From Fuerstiella sp. (lineage in GTDB: Bacteria; Planctomycetota; Planctomycetia; Planctomycetales; Planctomycetaceae), in the NCBI GenBank assembly GCA_014238335.1, contig JABABI010000012.1, positions 31,999 to 95,998 on the forward strand: a stretch of 64,000 nt of DNA. Reading direction: 5' to 3'. The stretch's first letter is position 1; each line of letters starts with the position of its first letter. The notes under the pieces are model-generated. The model did not search any database and was not told the origin of the DNA. It saw only the letters and a list, made by a program, of their open reading frames with translations. Shown one piece after another: positions 46,463 to 57,078 of this stretch. A program made the translations under genes and the position numbers.

Positions 46463-48099
46463 TCGATTTCGTCTTCTTCGTTTTCAGCGTCTTCTTCGTC
46501 GTCCGACAACTCGTCGTCTTCATCGCTTTCAAAAGTTTCGACTGCGGCGTCAGTCAAAATCGCAACCGCAGATGAACCAGTGGTCTCGGTATCGTCCCCT
46601 GTTAACCTGTGTTCTTCGACGGCTTCATCCTGCAGAATATCCTCGTCGAAATCGTCGAAGTCCGGCAGCAGGTCCTGCAGGTCAGAAACAAACCAGTCTG
46701 CACCGTCGATTCGCATGCGTGACAGAATGCGTTCACGATCAACGCCGGCGACCAGAGCCACGAAACGCTGACGCCAGCCGTCAGACAGGCTGGTGTCACT
46801 GCGCACCAGTTTCATCAGCCGGCGCCGCGAGACGATCGCATCTTCCGTCATCAGATCTGCGTACTGCTGTCCCAGTGATTCTTTTTCCGGCACTTCCCAT
46901 GGATCTGGCAACGTTCTGACATGGTGGACCAGCCGTATTTTTCGACCGTCAACATCCAGTCTGTCCAGTTCCACAGCGACGGTGAGTTCCAGATCCTCTT
47001 CAATAAAATCATGCAGCACCGGAAGTGGTCCACGAACCGTCCACCGGACCGCCCAGATGCGGTCTGACTTGCTGCGTGGTTGCTGCAGTAACAACGATTT
47101 CATGTGCTGCAGCGAACTTTTCAGCGTGGCATCTGTGTCCACGTTCAGATCGATGTTTTTCCAGTCAACGGCGCTGGTATTGATTTCTTCGATGGTTGTT
47201 TTGCCCGCCGCATCCACCTGCACCAGTGAACACTGTCCACTGTTCGCTTCCCACTGGCTGCGTGGCTGAGTGGTTCCAGGACAGTGAACTCGCCCGGATT
47301 CCAAAGTCAGCGTCAGTCGATCCAGTTCGCCCATGAACGCCACATAGTTAAGATGGCCCTCGTTCATTAACTGGTTGATGTGGTCGCGGAACCCGGCTTC
47401 GTAGTCTGCGGTCGTTTCCGCCGCGGCTGACGATTTTTCGACCGACGTTTGACGTTCCGGATCATCGGCATTGTTACTGGCCGGTAATTTTTCTTCAGAC
47501 TGATTAATCGCCACGTTCAGAAGATCGTCGTCGGTTGATGATGACAAAGCCGCCATACGCCGCGATTCGTCGTATTTTGCCTTGCTGACGATGCCGATGC
47601 GAAACGGTTCCTGTCCGTCTTCGGCACGCCCGATGACTCGAATGCCGAATGCATCCGTGTCGCCGTACCACATAGAAACGGAAACCGTCGTGATTACTCG
47701 GTTGTTGCGTGCCAGGATCTCGGGCTCCGCACTGGAGCTGTAGCAGACGGTTACGTTGTCGGGCAGCTCTGGAATAGATCGCCATGCTTCAGCCGGGTCT
47801 GCATCTCCTGGCAGAACAAAAACGGGGATCTGTTTCGCTTCCAGCTTCCGAAAGCCCTTCAACAATGCCAGCCGCGCGCGCAGACTTCGATCGGCTTCCA
47901 GAAAAACGTTGCCGGACAAAAGCAAGAAATCCACTTTCCGCTCGATGCAGTTCATGACAACCGAATCGAACGATGTGAGAGTGGCATCTTCCAGGTCGTG
48001 ACGCAGCTCGTCGGTCAGCTGTTCAGAGAAGTGAACACTGACGGGTACCTCCAGCCGAATATTGGCAGCGTGAATAAAGCACTGAGGCTCAAACGGCAT
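46459..48099 (-). CDS. SbcD/YhaM-like phosphoesterase homologue with lost metal ligands (pseudoenzyme)
   Basis: The ATG at 48099 gives MPFEPQCFIHAANIRLEVPV, which aligns with the SbcD-type opening FIHAADLHLDSP, but the metal ligands Asp and His are Asn13 and Arg15. The second motif, normally AGDLFD, reads SGNVFLE (Asn64); GNHD reads GDAD (98-101); GHIH appears as GELD in YVAFMGELDRL. Thus every ligand motif I can align is substituted while the surrounding fold is kept. The 546-residue protein has a C-terminal part with a highly acidic tail (SDEDDELSDDEEDAENEEDE). It overlaps the ATPase gene by 4 nt. A structural or regulatory partner of the ATPase is the likeliest role. Confidence 0.75.
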   Translation of the reverse strand: MPFEPQCFIHAANIRLEVPVSVHFSEQLTDELRHDLEDATLTSFDSVVMNCIERKVDFLLLSGNVFLEADRSLRARLALLKGFRKLEAKQIPVFVLPGDADPAEAWRSIPELPDNVTVCYSSSAEPEILARNNRVITTVSVSMWYGDTDAFGIRVIGRAEDGQEPFRIGIVSKAKYDESRRMAALSSSTDDDLLNVAINQSEEKLPASNNADDPERQTSVEKSSAAAETTADYEAGFRDHINQLMNEGHLNYVAFMGELDRLTLTLESGRVHCPGTTQPRSQWEANSGQCSLVQVDAAGKTTIEEINTSAVDWKNIDLNVDTDATLKSSLQHMKSLLLQQPRSKSDRIWAVRWTVRGPLPVLHDFIEEDLELTVAVELDRLDVDGRKIRLVHHVRTLPDPWEVPEKESLGQQYADLMTEDAIVSRRRLMKLVRSDTSLSDGWRQRFVALVAGVDRERILSRMRIDGADWFVSDLQDLLPDFDDFDEDILQDEAVEEHRLTGDDTETTGSSAVAILTDAAVETFESDEDDELSDDEEDAENEEDEIE

Positions 48100-48527
48100 T
48101 GCCCAGAATCCCTTCCAACCAACACGACAGAACGAACTAACTAACGAAGATCTTATCCTTGTCACGGAACTCTTGTTCCGAATGACCGCCCCGTACGCCT
48201 CAACACAAACTCAACGAACAGGCCAAAACCCAAACTTGAATGACCGCTCAGCACGACATCCACCGTTCCCCATTGCTGCTGCAAAATCCATGCGAGCGAA
48301 ACGCATTAAGTGTGCAGAGAAGGATGATGAATGGCATCCCCGCAATGATCGAACGACAAAAAGTCCCGGCAAAGGTCGGCAGTTTTGGCCGAAAGTCAAA
48401 ACGAGTATGTCAGTAAGCTTTGGGGAATCTAATAAAACCGGGTATCTGGGGAAAGCCCGGCTCTAAAACTTCGGCTGTTTCTGCCGGTCTGGGCTCTGGG
48501 AATCAAGCAATATCGCGTATCTTCGGG
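48100..48527. other. 428-bp intergenic region with a possible terminator
   Basis: It lies between two minus-strand genes, the phosphatase (ending 48528) and the phosphoesterase homologue (starting 48099). On the minus strand, CCGGG/CCCGG arms (48456-48460 and 48438-48442) are followed by TTTTATTAG, a weak candidate terminator for the phosphatase gene. No convincing coding frame is seen. Confidence 0.4.
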
Positions 48528-49334
48528 TTACCAGGCCTGCCACCACGCTTTCCTTTTCGTCGGCACCAGTTGCGGCCGCTGAAAGCCTCCCGGCGGGTCG
48601 TCACCCGACGTAATAACCACGTTTTCGGGCAGCAGGACGCAGCTCAGTTCACCCTGAACGCCACCTGTGGTATCCGTTCCAATGACGCGGTCGCCAAAAT
48701 GGACCTGCGGCAGAGGCACGTGTCCGACAACGACGGTTACCGGACAATCGGTCCCCGGACCGGTGTGTACGAATTGTTTGTCGTACAGCCACGCCGGATG
48801 CGCCAGGCTGTAGTCTCTTTGACGCAGAATGTTGACCTGCATCTCGAACGGCAGATTGTTGTCGAGGCCCGCGTGGACGAACAGATATTGAGCATGCTCA
48901 ACACTCCACGGCAGGTCTGATATCAGCTGTGCATGGCGTTCCGGAAGTGCTTCTCGCAGTGCATCCAGCTCGCCGAACGGTACACCGTATGACGCGAATG
49001 TCTTGTCCGAGTCATAGTGCGGCAGCCAGCGACTCGGCCAGTCAACGAAATCCGGCACGTTGATCAGTCCAATTGATCCTGCCATTGCCAGTTCATGATT
49101 TCCACAGACACAGGTGACTTTCCTGTGTTGATCGGCCAGCTGACAGTAAGCGTCGATTGTGCCTTTGGAATCCGGCCCGCGGTCGACAAGGTCACCGATA
49201 AACACAATCCATCGCTGGTTGATGTCCGGCAATGCGGCCAGCTTCTTCACGATCTGCTGCAACTTCGAAGTCTGACCGTGTACGTCGCCAATGACGACAA
49301 CAGGACCTTCGATCTTGGTTGGGACTGAGGGCAT
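48528..49334 (-). CDS. PPP-family metallophosphatase
   Basis: A 268-residue protein with every PPP motif: VIGDVHGQ, FIGDLVDRGPDSKG, CVCGNHE and VVGHVPLPQV, with a late GTDTTGGVQGELSCV. It resembles bacterial PrpE/ApaH-like phosphatases that act on phosphoproteins or bis-nucleoside polyphosphates. No signal peptide. With a Hanks-type kinase elsewhere in the window a phosphoprotein role is possible but not shown. It is complete and clearly catalytic, in contrast with the neighbouring degenerate phosphoesterase. Confidence 0.9.
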   Translation of the reverse strand: MPSVPTKIEGPVVVIGDVHGQTSKLQQIVKKLAALPDINQRWIVFIGDLVDRGPDSKGTIDAYCQLADQHRKVTCVCGNHELAMAGSIGLINVPDFVDWPSRWLPHYDSDKTFASYGVPFGELDALREALPERHAQLISDLPWSVEHAQYLFVHAGLDNNLPFEMQVNILRQRDYSLAHPAWLYDKQFVHTGPGTDCPVTVVVGHVPLPQVHFGDRVIGTDTTGGVQGELSCVLLPENVVITSGDDPPGGFQRPQLVPTKRKAWWQAW

Positions 49335-49442
49335 CGATTCCTTCCGGGAGATTTTCCGGACGCAACTGGACTGAATCGTGGGGAAGGGTACACCGGCAGC
49401 ACAGACATGCCAACAGCGAAGTTACCGAGGTTTTTGAAACAT

Positions 49443-49468
49443 CCTTAGGCACACCAGTGTGCCTAAGG
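49443..49468. repeat. Perfect 11-bp inverted repeat
   Basis: CCTTAGGCACA (49443-49453), loop CCAG, TGTGCCTAAGG (49458-49468). It lies in the 287-bp gap between two minus-strand genes, with no T-tract directly after it on either strand. It may be a terminator of the UPF0173 gene (about 150 bp upstream) or an operator-like or repeat element. Confidence 0.7.
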
Positions 49469-49621
49469 TGACCGGTGCAATAACGAAACGTTGTGAAATC
49501 GGGAGGGTGACTGGTGGTTGGAGCGAGGCACAAGTGCCCCCGGGGGGCTTCCTCCGCGAACTCAGTCCAACCAGCGGCCACCCAGACTGTCCTGACAACA
49601 CGTTTTCTTGAACGTGCGTCG

Positions 49622-50305
49622 TCATAGCTCGAAACACTCACCAATTTGCAGGACAGCAGGCTGTGCTGATGTTTGTGCTACAATTCGCCTTGACCAGTCG
49701 TCCATGTCCTGTTCAATCAGCGGCCATGTATTGTAGTGGCAGGGTATGACTGTCCGTGGCTGAAGAAACAGTGTGGCCTTGATCGAATCGTCCGGTCCCA
49801 TCGTGAAGTTATCACCGACGGGAATGATGGCCGCCGCCAGGCTCTCTTCGGCGATCAGGTTCATGTCCGAAAACAGGCCTGTATCACCGGCGAAGTACAC
49901 GTTGCCGTCGGTCGTCTTAATGATGACGCCCGTCGGATTGCCACCGTTGCTGCCGTCCGGCAGGGATGATCCGTGATGAGCGATCGTGAGTTTGACGGTC
50001 CCGAAATCGAACTCGTGACTGCCCCCGATGTGCATGGGGTGAGCATTCTCAATGCCCTGGTTCTGCAGCCAGGTTATGATTTCAAAATTGGAAATCACAA
50101 GGGCGCCTGTGCGGCTCGCGATGGAAACGGTATCGCCGACGTGGTCTCCATGGCCGTGAGTCACGATGATGACATCTGCGTTGACATCGTCAGCAGATAC
50201 CTGTGCGACGGGGTTTCCTTCAAAGAACGGGTCGATCAGGATGGACTTGCCGGATGTTTCCATTTGAAACGAGGAATGTCCCAGCCATGTGATTTTCGTT
50301 GTCAT
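49622..50305 (-). CDS. UPF0173 metal-dependent hydrolase (metallo-beta-lactamase fold)
   Basis: A 227-residue protein of typical UPF0173 size. Metal-site motifs: THGHGDHVGD (HxHxDH), AHHGSS, YFAGDTGLFSDM and a C-terminal CHYNTWP. It begins ITWLGHSSFQMETSGKSILIDPF, the standard family opening. A cytoplasmic hydrolase of unknown substrate, related to UlaG-type lactonases. Confidence 0.92.
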   Translation of the reverse strand: MTTKITWLGHSSFQMETSGKSILIDPFFEGNPVAQVSADDVNADVIIVTHGHGDHVGDTVSIASRTGALVISNFEIITWLQNQGIENAHPMHIGGSHEFDFGTVKLTIAHHGSSLPDGSNGGNPTGVIIKTTDGNVYFAGDTGLFSDMNLIAEESLAAAIIPVGDNFTMGPDDSIKATLFLQPRTVIPCHYNTWPLIEQDMDDWSRRIVAQTSAQPAVLQIGECFEL

Positions 50306-50412
50306 TGTCTGTGTTCCGATTCTTCCAGTGAATACTTACGTAATTCCTCAGAGCATCCCTGATCGTCCCGGAAGGGCAGGGCTTACTTAATCTGTCTTTG
50401 ACGATCACCTCG

Positions 50413-52287
50413 CTAACGCGGCATGAGTCGTTTCATTCGCAGATCTTTGAATTCGACCTTCATTCCTCTGTCGTGAATCTGCAGGGCGATGGCTCCGTCA
50501 TCGAGTCGACCGTGCTTTGCATCATCGGTGAAAGCGGACGCGAGTTTCCCGTTGATGTAAAACTGAAAGTGAGTTCCCCTGGCGATAATGTGGACATCGT
50601 TCCAGCCGTTCTTCCTGACGTCCGTTAGTGTTAACGGATGGTCGATCTGATTGGACTCGAAACTGCCGTCCGGAGCGATGATCAGTTGAGTCCCCTGCGG
50701 GCAGGGATACTCTGTCCGCTTAGCAAAATGAAAGTCCCACGCGCCCAGAATGTGAGGGCCGATGCCGACGTGGCCGAGATCTGCGTGATAGCCTTCAAAC
50801 GGCCGCTTACCGCTCTGATCCGGTCGACAACGGATTTCAACTCCCGTATTGCCTTCGCCCGTCAGGCGATAACGCAGATGCAGTTCAAAATCGGTGAGAC
50901 GCTGGTCGTTCCACACAAGATACGCGAGTCTGTCTGCACTGCCACGTCCCACAATACTTCCGTCGCGGACTTCCCAGTCTGAATCGCTGTTCTTCGGCAC
51001 AGCATGCCAGCCGTTAAGCGTTTTTCCGTCGAAAACAGCGACCATGACACCATCATCGAAGCGGCCTGCCGGTTGTGACTCCCCTTCAGGATTCGACCTT
51101 CCTGCGCGCGGATTCTCAAACCAGATGACGCCCCATCCTGAATTTTCTTCCGTGGTTGTGACGTCAAGATCGCCGTCGTTGTCCATGTCAAGGTGAACGA
51201 CATCGTTCATTTTCTTACGGGATTGCCAGCCGTTGATTTCCAGCGGTCTGGAGTGATCATTCCAGTCCCGCTCATCTGCGGCATTGTCGGAGTATTCGCC
51301 CAGCCATTCGCCAGTTCCCTTTGGCAATACAAAAATCTCGTTCTTACCATCCTGGTCATAATCGGCGACATTCACACCCTTTGGAAAATCGCCGCTTGGG
51401 GGTTGAATGCGGATGTGGTCAAAGGTGGGGAAGCCGCGGTCGTTGGTCCGACGAAACAGCTCAACATATGGCTGTGTTCCGCCGGCGGAATTTCGCTTTG
51501 TTGTTGTGATAAGATCGTCTCGGCCATCCCTGTCGACATCGGCAACTTTCATGAACGACAGCTGTTTACAGTCGTCAACGACATGTCGGTTCCACTCACG
51601 AAGCGGGTCGCAACCCGGGTGCTCAAACCAGACTGTTCCGGCGCCGTTCCGGTCCGCCACAACAATGTCCACGTCGCCATCACGATCCATATCATGCGGG
51701 ATCGCATTCATCGCCCACGTTGTGTGACCCAGCATGACAGGCTGCCAATTTTCCGCCCTGCGTTTGTCCGCGGACGGACAGTAATAAAGAACCGAACCCG
51801 CGACCAGCAGCTCATTCCTGTCATCGTCGTTCATGTCAAGCACAATTGGAACGCGGGCCTCCTTCTTAAAGAGCGTCATCAGTTGCCACTCAGACGCGGT
51901 CGCGGCCAATGCAGCGCCGGGATTGAAATACACGATGCCCCCGTTAAGCACGATGTCGATGTTGCCGTCGTCATCGAGATCGCCTGCGCCTGCGTCTTCT
52001 CCGCCGTGTGGGAATTGAATATAGGTCCACTGCGATTCGTCCGTGACCAATTTATGACCCGGATGCCAGTAGATGCGGCTGTACCCACCCTGTTCGAAGG
52101 GCACCAGCAGATCCGGTCGTCCATCGGCATTGAAGTCACGAACGGTCACTCCGCCGGGGCCATGATCCTGCGGATCGCCATCGATCGTATGGCAGATCCA
52201 GCGATCATCTTCGTGCTGCGTATCGTTTGCTGTGAGCGCTGGCGTCAGCAACAGGCTGATCGCTGCGATAATCATACTGTGATGCAT
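50413..52287 (-). CDS. Secreted VCBS/FG-GAP repeat protein with C-terminal DUF1080 domain
   Basis: A 624-residue protein with a signal peptide (MIIAAISLLLTPALTA). Residues about 40-400 hold repeated calcium-type DxDxDG loops of FG-GAP/VCBS repeats (DFNADGRPDLLV, DLDDDGNIDIVL, DMDRDGDVDIVV, DVDRDGRDDLIT, DYDQDGKNEIFV, DMDNDGDLDVTT), forming a probable beta-propeller. The last 200 residues are a DUF1080 domain opening VFDGKTLNGWHAV. Likely a periplasmic or surface carbohydrate-binding/processing protein. It is last in a same-strand cluster with the DUF1501 gene 58 bp upstream. Confidence 0.87.
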   Translation of the reverse strand: MHHSMIIAAISLLLTPALTANDTQHEDDRWICHTIDGDPQDHGPGGVTVRDFNADGRPDLLVPFEQGGYSRIYWHPGHKLVTDESQWTYIQFPHGGEDAGAGDLDDDGNIDIVLNGGIVYFNPGAALAATASEWQLMTLFKKEARVPIVLDMNDDDRNELLVAGSVLYYCPSADKRRAENWQPVMLGHTTWAMNAIPHDMDRDGDVDIVVADRNGAGTVWFEHPGCDPLREWNRHVVDDCKQLSFMKVADVDRDGRDDLITTTKRNSAGGTQPYVELFRRTNDRGFPTFDHIRIQPPSGDFPKGVNVADYDQDGKNEIFVLPKGTGEWLGEYSDNAADERDWNDHSRPLEINGWQSRKKMNDVVHLDMDNDGDLDVTTTEENSGWGVIWFENPRAGRSNPEGESQPAGRFDDGVMVAVFDGKTLNGWHAVPKNSDSDWEVRDGSIVGRGSADRLAYLVWNDQRLTDFELHLRYRLTGEGNTGVEIRCRPDQSGKRPFEGYHADLGHVGIGPHILGAWDFHFAKRTEYPCPQGTQLIIAPDGSFESNQIDHPLTLTDVRKNGWNDVHIIARGTHFQFYINGKLASAFTDDAKHGRLDDGAIALQIHDRGMKVEFKDLRMKRLMPR

Positions 52288-52345
52288 TATTCAGATCCTG
52301 TGCTGAAACAACATGGCACGGTAGACACACAGCCGCTACGAAAGA

Positions 52346-53803
52346 TCACGCCAGGACATCCTGGACAACGTGACCATGCACATCCGTCAGACGGTAGTCA
52401 CGGCCCTGGAAACGGTGTACCAAACGCTCGTGGTCGACGCCCAGGCAGTGCAGCATGGTCGCGTGAAAGTCGTGTACGTGGACAGGATTTTCAGTAATGT
52501 TGTAGCAATAATCATCCGTCCGGCCGTAACTAATGCCTGGTTTGATTCCGCCGCCGGCCAGCCAGATGGAAAAGCAGCGAGGATGGTGATCCCGACCGAA
52601 CGCCTGCGGATTTCCCTGCGAATAGACCGTCCGGCCGAATTCCCCTGCCCAGACCACCAGCGTGTCTTTCAGCATGCCGCGCTGTTTCAGGTCTGCGATC
52701 AAGGCGGCCGAACCCTGGTCGGTTTCCTTCGCCAGTGTCGGCAGGTACTTCTGAACATTGCTGTGATGATCCCAGCCACGATGGAACACCTGAATGAAGC
52801 GAACACCACGTTCGGCAAGTCGTCGAGCCAGCAGGCAATTGGCGGCATGAGAGCCCGGCTGCCGTGCCTCTTCACCGTACAGTTCAAAAGTGCTCTCGGG
52901 TTCGTCCGACGTATCCGCCAGCTCCGGAACAGATGTCTGCATGCGATATGCCATTTCGTACTGAGCGATGCGCGATGCAATTTCCGGATCACCGATCTGC
53001 TCTTCACGAATTTGATTCAGCTTTGCCAGACGATCCAGCATGGCTCGGCGAGTTGCATCCGTGCCGCCCGTGGGGTCATTCAGGTAGAGCACGGGATCAC
53101 CCTGGCTGCGGAACTTTACTCCCTGGTACTTTGATGCCAGGAATCCGCTGCCCCACAGTCGGTCGTACAGCGGCTGTGCCTCATGGAATGTATTCTTTGT
53201 CAGCAGCACCACAAACGATGGCAGGTTCTGAGTATCACTGCCCAGCCCGTAACTCAGCCACGCTCCGATACTGGGGCGGCCGGGCTGCTGATGCCCGGAC
53301 TGGAAAAACGTAATCGCCGGATCGTGATTGATGGCCTCCGTGTGCATCGACTTGACGACGCAGATGTCGTCGACAACCTTTGACATGTGCGGCAGAAGAT
53401 CACTCAGCCACGTTCCGCTTTGCCCGTGCGGCTGAAATTTCCACGGTGATTTGACCACCGGGAAAGTCTTCTGGCCGGCCGTCATTCCGGTAAGCCGCTG
53501 CCCGCTGCGAATGCTGTCGGGCAACTCACTCATGTGCAGCTTCTCCAGCGACGGCTTGTGGTCAAATAAGTCGACCTGCGAAGGGGCGCCTGACTGAAGA
53601 AGGTAGATGACTCGTTTCGCTTTGGGTGCGAAGTTTGGAAATCCCTTGATACCCGGAATGGCGCCTTCGCTGTTAGTTTCGTCGGCAGGCAGATCGGAGT
53701 TCAGCAATGACGCCAGCGCTGCTGTTCCAATACCGGTGCTGGACCGGCCGAAAAAATGTCGCCGCGTTTCGAGTCGTCGAAATTCGGAATCCGGATTGGA
53801 CAT
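52346..53803 (-). CDS. Secreted DUF1501 protein, second cluster member
   Basis: ATG 53803 is preferred over the overlapping GTG at 53809 because AAAGGG is correctly spaced for it. The 485-residue product has a Tat-like signal ([20 protein letters not shown]) and DUF1501 motifs: [94 protein letters not shown] and a C-terminal [20 protein letters not shown]. It begins immediately after the PSCyt1/DUF1553 gene, indicating a two-gene unit whose products probably work together. Confidence 0.9.
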   Translation of the reverse strand: MSNPDSEFRRLETRRHFFGRSSTGIGTAALASLLNSDLPADETNSEGAIPGIKGFPNFAPKAKRVIYLLQSGAPSQVDLFDHKPSLEKLHMSELPDSIRSGQRLTGMTAGQKTFPVVKSPWKFQPHGQSGTWLSDLLPHMSKVVDDICVVKSMHTEAINHDPAITFFQSGHQQPGRPSIGAWLSYGLGSDTQNLPSFVVLLTKNTFHEAQPLYDRLWGSGFLASKYQGVKFRSQGDPVLYLNDPTGGTDATRRAMLDRLAKLNQIREEQIGDPEIASRIAQYEMAYRMQTSVPELADTSDEPESTFELYGEEARQPGSHAANCLLARRLAERGVRFIQVFHRGWDHHSNVQKYLPTLAKETDQGSAALIADLKQRGMLKDTLVVWAGEFGRTVYSQGNPQAFGRDHHPRCFSIWLAGGGIKPGISYGRTDDYCYNITENPVHVHDFHATMLHCLGVDHERLVHRFQGRDYRLTDVHGHVVQDVLA

Positions 53804-53805
53804 GT

Positions 53806-56800
53806 TCACCCTTTGGTAATAGCTTCATTCAGGTTCATGATCAGCCTGGCGACACTTGAAAACGCCGCCAGCTGTGTCTTGTTCAGTTGCGGATCGAACG
53901 AGGATTCTCCGACCTGCAGTACTTTCAGCGTTTCTTCCTGATTGTTCACGCAGCGTTTTAGTTCGATGGCATAGGCGTCTCGCAGCAAACTTAGTTCATC
54001 GGGATTTGGTGTTCTGGCCGTCACCAGGCGAAATCCGTAAACGATACGGTCGTCAATCGTATTTCCACCCTGCTTCATCATTCGCTGACCAAGATGCCGG
54101 GCCGCTTCGACGAACTGCGGTCCATTTAGCAACAACAGCGCCTGCAGCGGAGTATTTGTGCGGGACCGCCTGACTGTACAAAACTCGCGTTCCGGTGCGT
54201 CGAATGTCTTCAGCATTGGTGAGGGAACTGTGCGTTTCCAGAATGTGTACATGCTGCGACGATATAAGTCGTCGTTACTGCCGCGAGGGTACTCTTTGGA
54301 ATATCCAGGCCTGTTGTTCAGTTCCAGCCACAGCCCCTTTGGCTGATAAGGATAGACGCTCCTGCCGCCCAGACGCCCGACCAGTAAGCCTGCCGCTGCC
54401 AGAGCCGCGTCGCGGATTTCCTCTCCGTCCATCCGCATCCGCGGTCCTCGCGCCAGCAGCCGATTTTCCGGGTCCTGCTGATATGCTGCGGCACCTGTAT
54501 GCGATGTCTGCCGATAGGTGGCTGACGTGATCATCAAACGCTGAATATGCTTCACGTCCCAGCCGCTGCGAATAAACTCCAGCGCCAGCCAGTCCAGCAA
54601 TTCGGGATGGCTGGGCAGCTCTCCCTGAACACCAAAATCTTCCGACGTCTTCACCAGTCCAACACCGAACAGTCTTTGCCAGTAGCGGTTCACAGCCACT
54701 CGAGCAGTCAGCGGATGTCCAGGATCAACAAGCCACTGAGCGAAACTCAGTCGATTCGCGGGAGCGTCTTCGCGTAGCGGCGGAAAGACGGCCGGGACGT
54801 TGGCGGTCACCTGTTCCGTGGGGGAATTGTATTCGCCGCGATTCAGGATATGAGTGGCTCGTGGCTGCGGCATGTCCTGCATGATCATCGTGGCCGGGAA
54901 CGCGGTTGCCTTCCGTTTTTCAATCGCCGCGATCCGTCGTTGCAACGCCTTGTTGGGGTTGTAGTGTTGCAAAAAGTAGTCATGCAGTCGCTGCGAATCA
55001 CTGTCGGACCGCCCTGCTTTTGACGTCGCGGCCACTCGCCGAACATCCGCCGGAACACCACGCAGACTCAGTGTGTCTGCAGCGTCACGAGTGATGGAAA
55101 GACGAGGTCGGCCGACACCGTGAGTCGCAAAGTTGGCCTCATGCCGTAACCGAAACACTAAATCAGTGCCGCCTTCATAGCCGAAGGGGGCAGACGCGAT
55201 GAACGCGGCCGTCGCGTTTTCTTTTCGTGTTGGTCCGTCAACGGCCCAGCCACTGTTTCCGGACTTGCCGTCGATGGCCTTCGCCACCTCGTAATTCGCC
55301 TGCGAATAATCCGCGATCGCGCGGTCGAATTCCACGGTTTGAGTTTTTTTCGGATCCTGCAGTGAAGTCGCCGTCATTTCGAATTCGCTCAGCACAAAGT
55401 TGGAATTCGTGTGCCGTCCGGGGCCGCCGCCTGGCAGCGATTCGTGCGTGAGAGCTTCCAGTCGGACAGCCGTCAGCCCGGTTGATTCAGTCTTTGCCGT
55501 GACTTCATAGATGTCCTGTCGGGGGTTGGCTCCGCCAGCGACAAATGAGTTGTCGTCAAGTTTTGTTAGTGTCGATCCGCCCGATGACGTCATCCGCACT
55601 GGTGTGATGATGTGCCAGCCGGCGTTTGGCGACGCCGCTATTTGTTTTATCCATTCATCCAGCTTGTCATCTATGTTGACGGGTCTGGACAGTTCCTCTT
55701 TAAGCTTCGCCAGCTCAGTATCAAGTTCCTGAGTCGACTCAGCCAGTGGTGACCGAATTCGTTCGCTTGGCGTAAATCCTCGCATGCCGCGTTCCGGAAC
55801 CTGATTAAAAAATGCATAGGATGCATAGAATTCCTTCTGTGAGATCGGATCAAATTTGTGGTCGTGGCAGCGAGCACAGCCGATGGTCAGACCCAGCCAC
55901 ACTTCGCCTGTTGTTACCAGCCGATCCATCACATATTCGGTGCGATATTCTTCATCAATGATTCCGCCTTCGATGGTGACTCCATGATTGCGATTGAAAC
56001 CCGTCGCCAGACGCTGCTGCGGAGTGGCCTGCGGAAGCAGGTCTCCTGCCAACTGGTGAACGGTGAATCTGTCGAAGGGCATGTTCCGGTTGTAAGCGGC
56101 GATGACCCAGTCACGCCACACCCACTGTTCGCGTTCCGTGTCGTACTGATAGCCGTTCGTGTCCGCATAACGTGCCAGGTCAAGCCAGTGCCGAGCCATA
56201 TGTTCGCCGTAGGCAGGTGATGCCAGGTAGCGATTCACCATGCGTTCATACGTACCCTGCGACCTGTCAGCAAGGTAAACGTCGACCTCTTCGATGGTTG
56301 GCGGCAGGCCGGTCAGGTCGAAGGCAACGCGACGAATCAGAGTTTCCCGTGTTGCCTCTCGCGCCGACGTTTTTCCTGCACTTTGCAGTCGCGACAGCAC
56401 GAAACGATCGATGTCATTGTGCAACAATGGTGAACGGCCGACATCCGGCACCTCGCCTTGTTTCGGGGTCACAAAAGCCCAATGCTGCTGATACTCAGCG
56501 CCCTGTTCAATCCAAGCCTTCAGAATTGCAATCTGTTGGGCATCAAGTTGACCCGGTCCGTTAACCGGTGGCATTCTTTCATCCGGGTCATTGGACATGA
56601 TGCGACGATAGACTTCACTGGCGTTGACATTACCGGGCACGATGGCGGACTCTCCCGAATCATCCTTCTGCAGCGCGGACTCGCGTTGATCCAGTCGCAG
56701 TTCCGCTTCGCGAGTGGCCGTGTCAGGACCATGGCAGGTGAAACAATGATTGGAAAGAATAGGCCGGACGTCTCGGTTGAATACAACCTCGGCCGCTTGC

Positions 56801-56925
56801 GCATGGAGTGGCCACAACGTAGCCAGCATTACGACGAGTGCGAAACAGATGTTCCCTGACCGCTGTGATGTGCTGCACGCGAATCGAGCAGGGAATGTCA
56901 GGTGTATGTTTGGCAGGCTGGACAA
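53806..56925 (-). CDS. Secreted PSCyt1 / DUF1549 / DUF1553 protein
   Basis: The 1039-residue reading starts at a TTG (56925); the true start may be shifted, but a signal peptide ([19 protein letters not shown]) is covered. The N-terminal cytochrome-like domain shows heme motif CFTCH (61-65) and [13 protein letters not shown]1549 (about 160-370) includes [18 protein letters not shown] and the conserved [15 protein letters not shown]1553 (about 720-990) has [20 protein letters not shown] and [18 protein letters not shown]. Probably a periplasmic c-type cytochrome linked to polysaccharide breakdown. It is translationally linked to a DUF1501 gene downstream and follows another DUF1501 gene upstream. 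Confidence 0.9.
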   Translation of the reverse strand: MSSLPNIHLTFPARFACSTSQRSGNICFALVVMLATLWPLHAQAAEVVFNRDVRPILSNHCFTCHGPDTATREAELRLDQRESALQKDDSGESAIVPGNVNASEVYRRIMSNDPDERMPPVNGPGQLDAQQIAILKAWIEQGAEYQQHWAFVTPKQGEVPDVGRSPLLHNDIDRFVLSRLQSAGKTSAREATRETLIRRVAFDLTGLPPTIEEVDVYLADRSQGTYERMVNRYLASPAYGEHMARHWLDLARYADTNGYQYDTEREQWVWRDWVIAAYNRNMPFDRFTVHQLAGDLLPQATPQQRLATGFNRNHGVTIEGGIIDEEYRTEYVMDRLVTTGEVWLGLTIGCARCHDHKFDPISQKEFYASYAFFNQVPERGMRGFTPSERIRSPLAESTQELDTELAKLKEELSRPVNIDDKLDEWIKQIAASPNAGWHIITPVRMTSSGGSTLTKLDDNSFVAGGANPRQDIYEVTAKTESTGLTAVRLEALTHESLPGGGPGRHTNSNFVLSEFEMTATSLQDPKKTQTVEFDRAIADYSQANYEVAKAIDGKSGNSGWAVDGPTRKENATAAFIASAPFGYEGGTDLVFRLRHEANFATHGVGRPRLSITRDAADTLSLRGVPADVRRVAATSKAGRSDSDSQRLHDYFLQHYNPNKALQRRIAAIEKRKATAFPATMIMQDMPQPRATHILNRGEYNSPTEQVTANVPAVFPPLREDAPANRLSFAQWLVDPGHPLTARVAVNRYWQRLFGVGLVKTSEDFGVQGELPSHPELLDWLALEFIRSGWDVKHIQRLMITSATYRQTSHTGAAAYQQDPENRLLARGPRMRMDGEEIRDAALAAAGLLVGRLGGRSVYPYQPKGLWLELNNRPGYSKEYPRGSNDDLYRRSMYTFWKRTVPSPMLKTFDAPEREFCTVRRSRTNTPLQALLLLNGPQFVEAARHLGQRMMKQGGNTIDDRIVYGFRLVTARTPNPDELSLLRDAYAIELKRCVNNQEETLKVLQVGESSFDPQLNKTQLAAFSSVARLIMNLNEAITKG

Positions 56926-57078
56926 GAGGATGCTCGCAGAGGATTCGGAGTCGGGGTCACGCTACAGTCTCTGAGAAGACCTTGCCATCAGTTTTATCAA
57001 TCAGAGGTTCGGCGTCCAGTGAACTCAAGTGTATCACTCGTGGCAGGCCCGTCTGGTTTGCCGGCGGCGCGGCGGAAC

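Noticed and set aside
48173..48466. 97-codon plus-strand frame in the intergenic region
   Set aside because: Composition is not protein-like and no ribosome site or domain is seen.
51193..52497. 434-codon plus-strand frame opposite the VCBS/DUF1080 gene
   Set aside because: Mirror of the repeated Asp-rich calcium loops on the other strand, which read as Val/Ile runs; no domain of its own.
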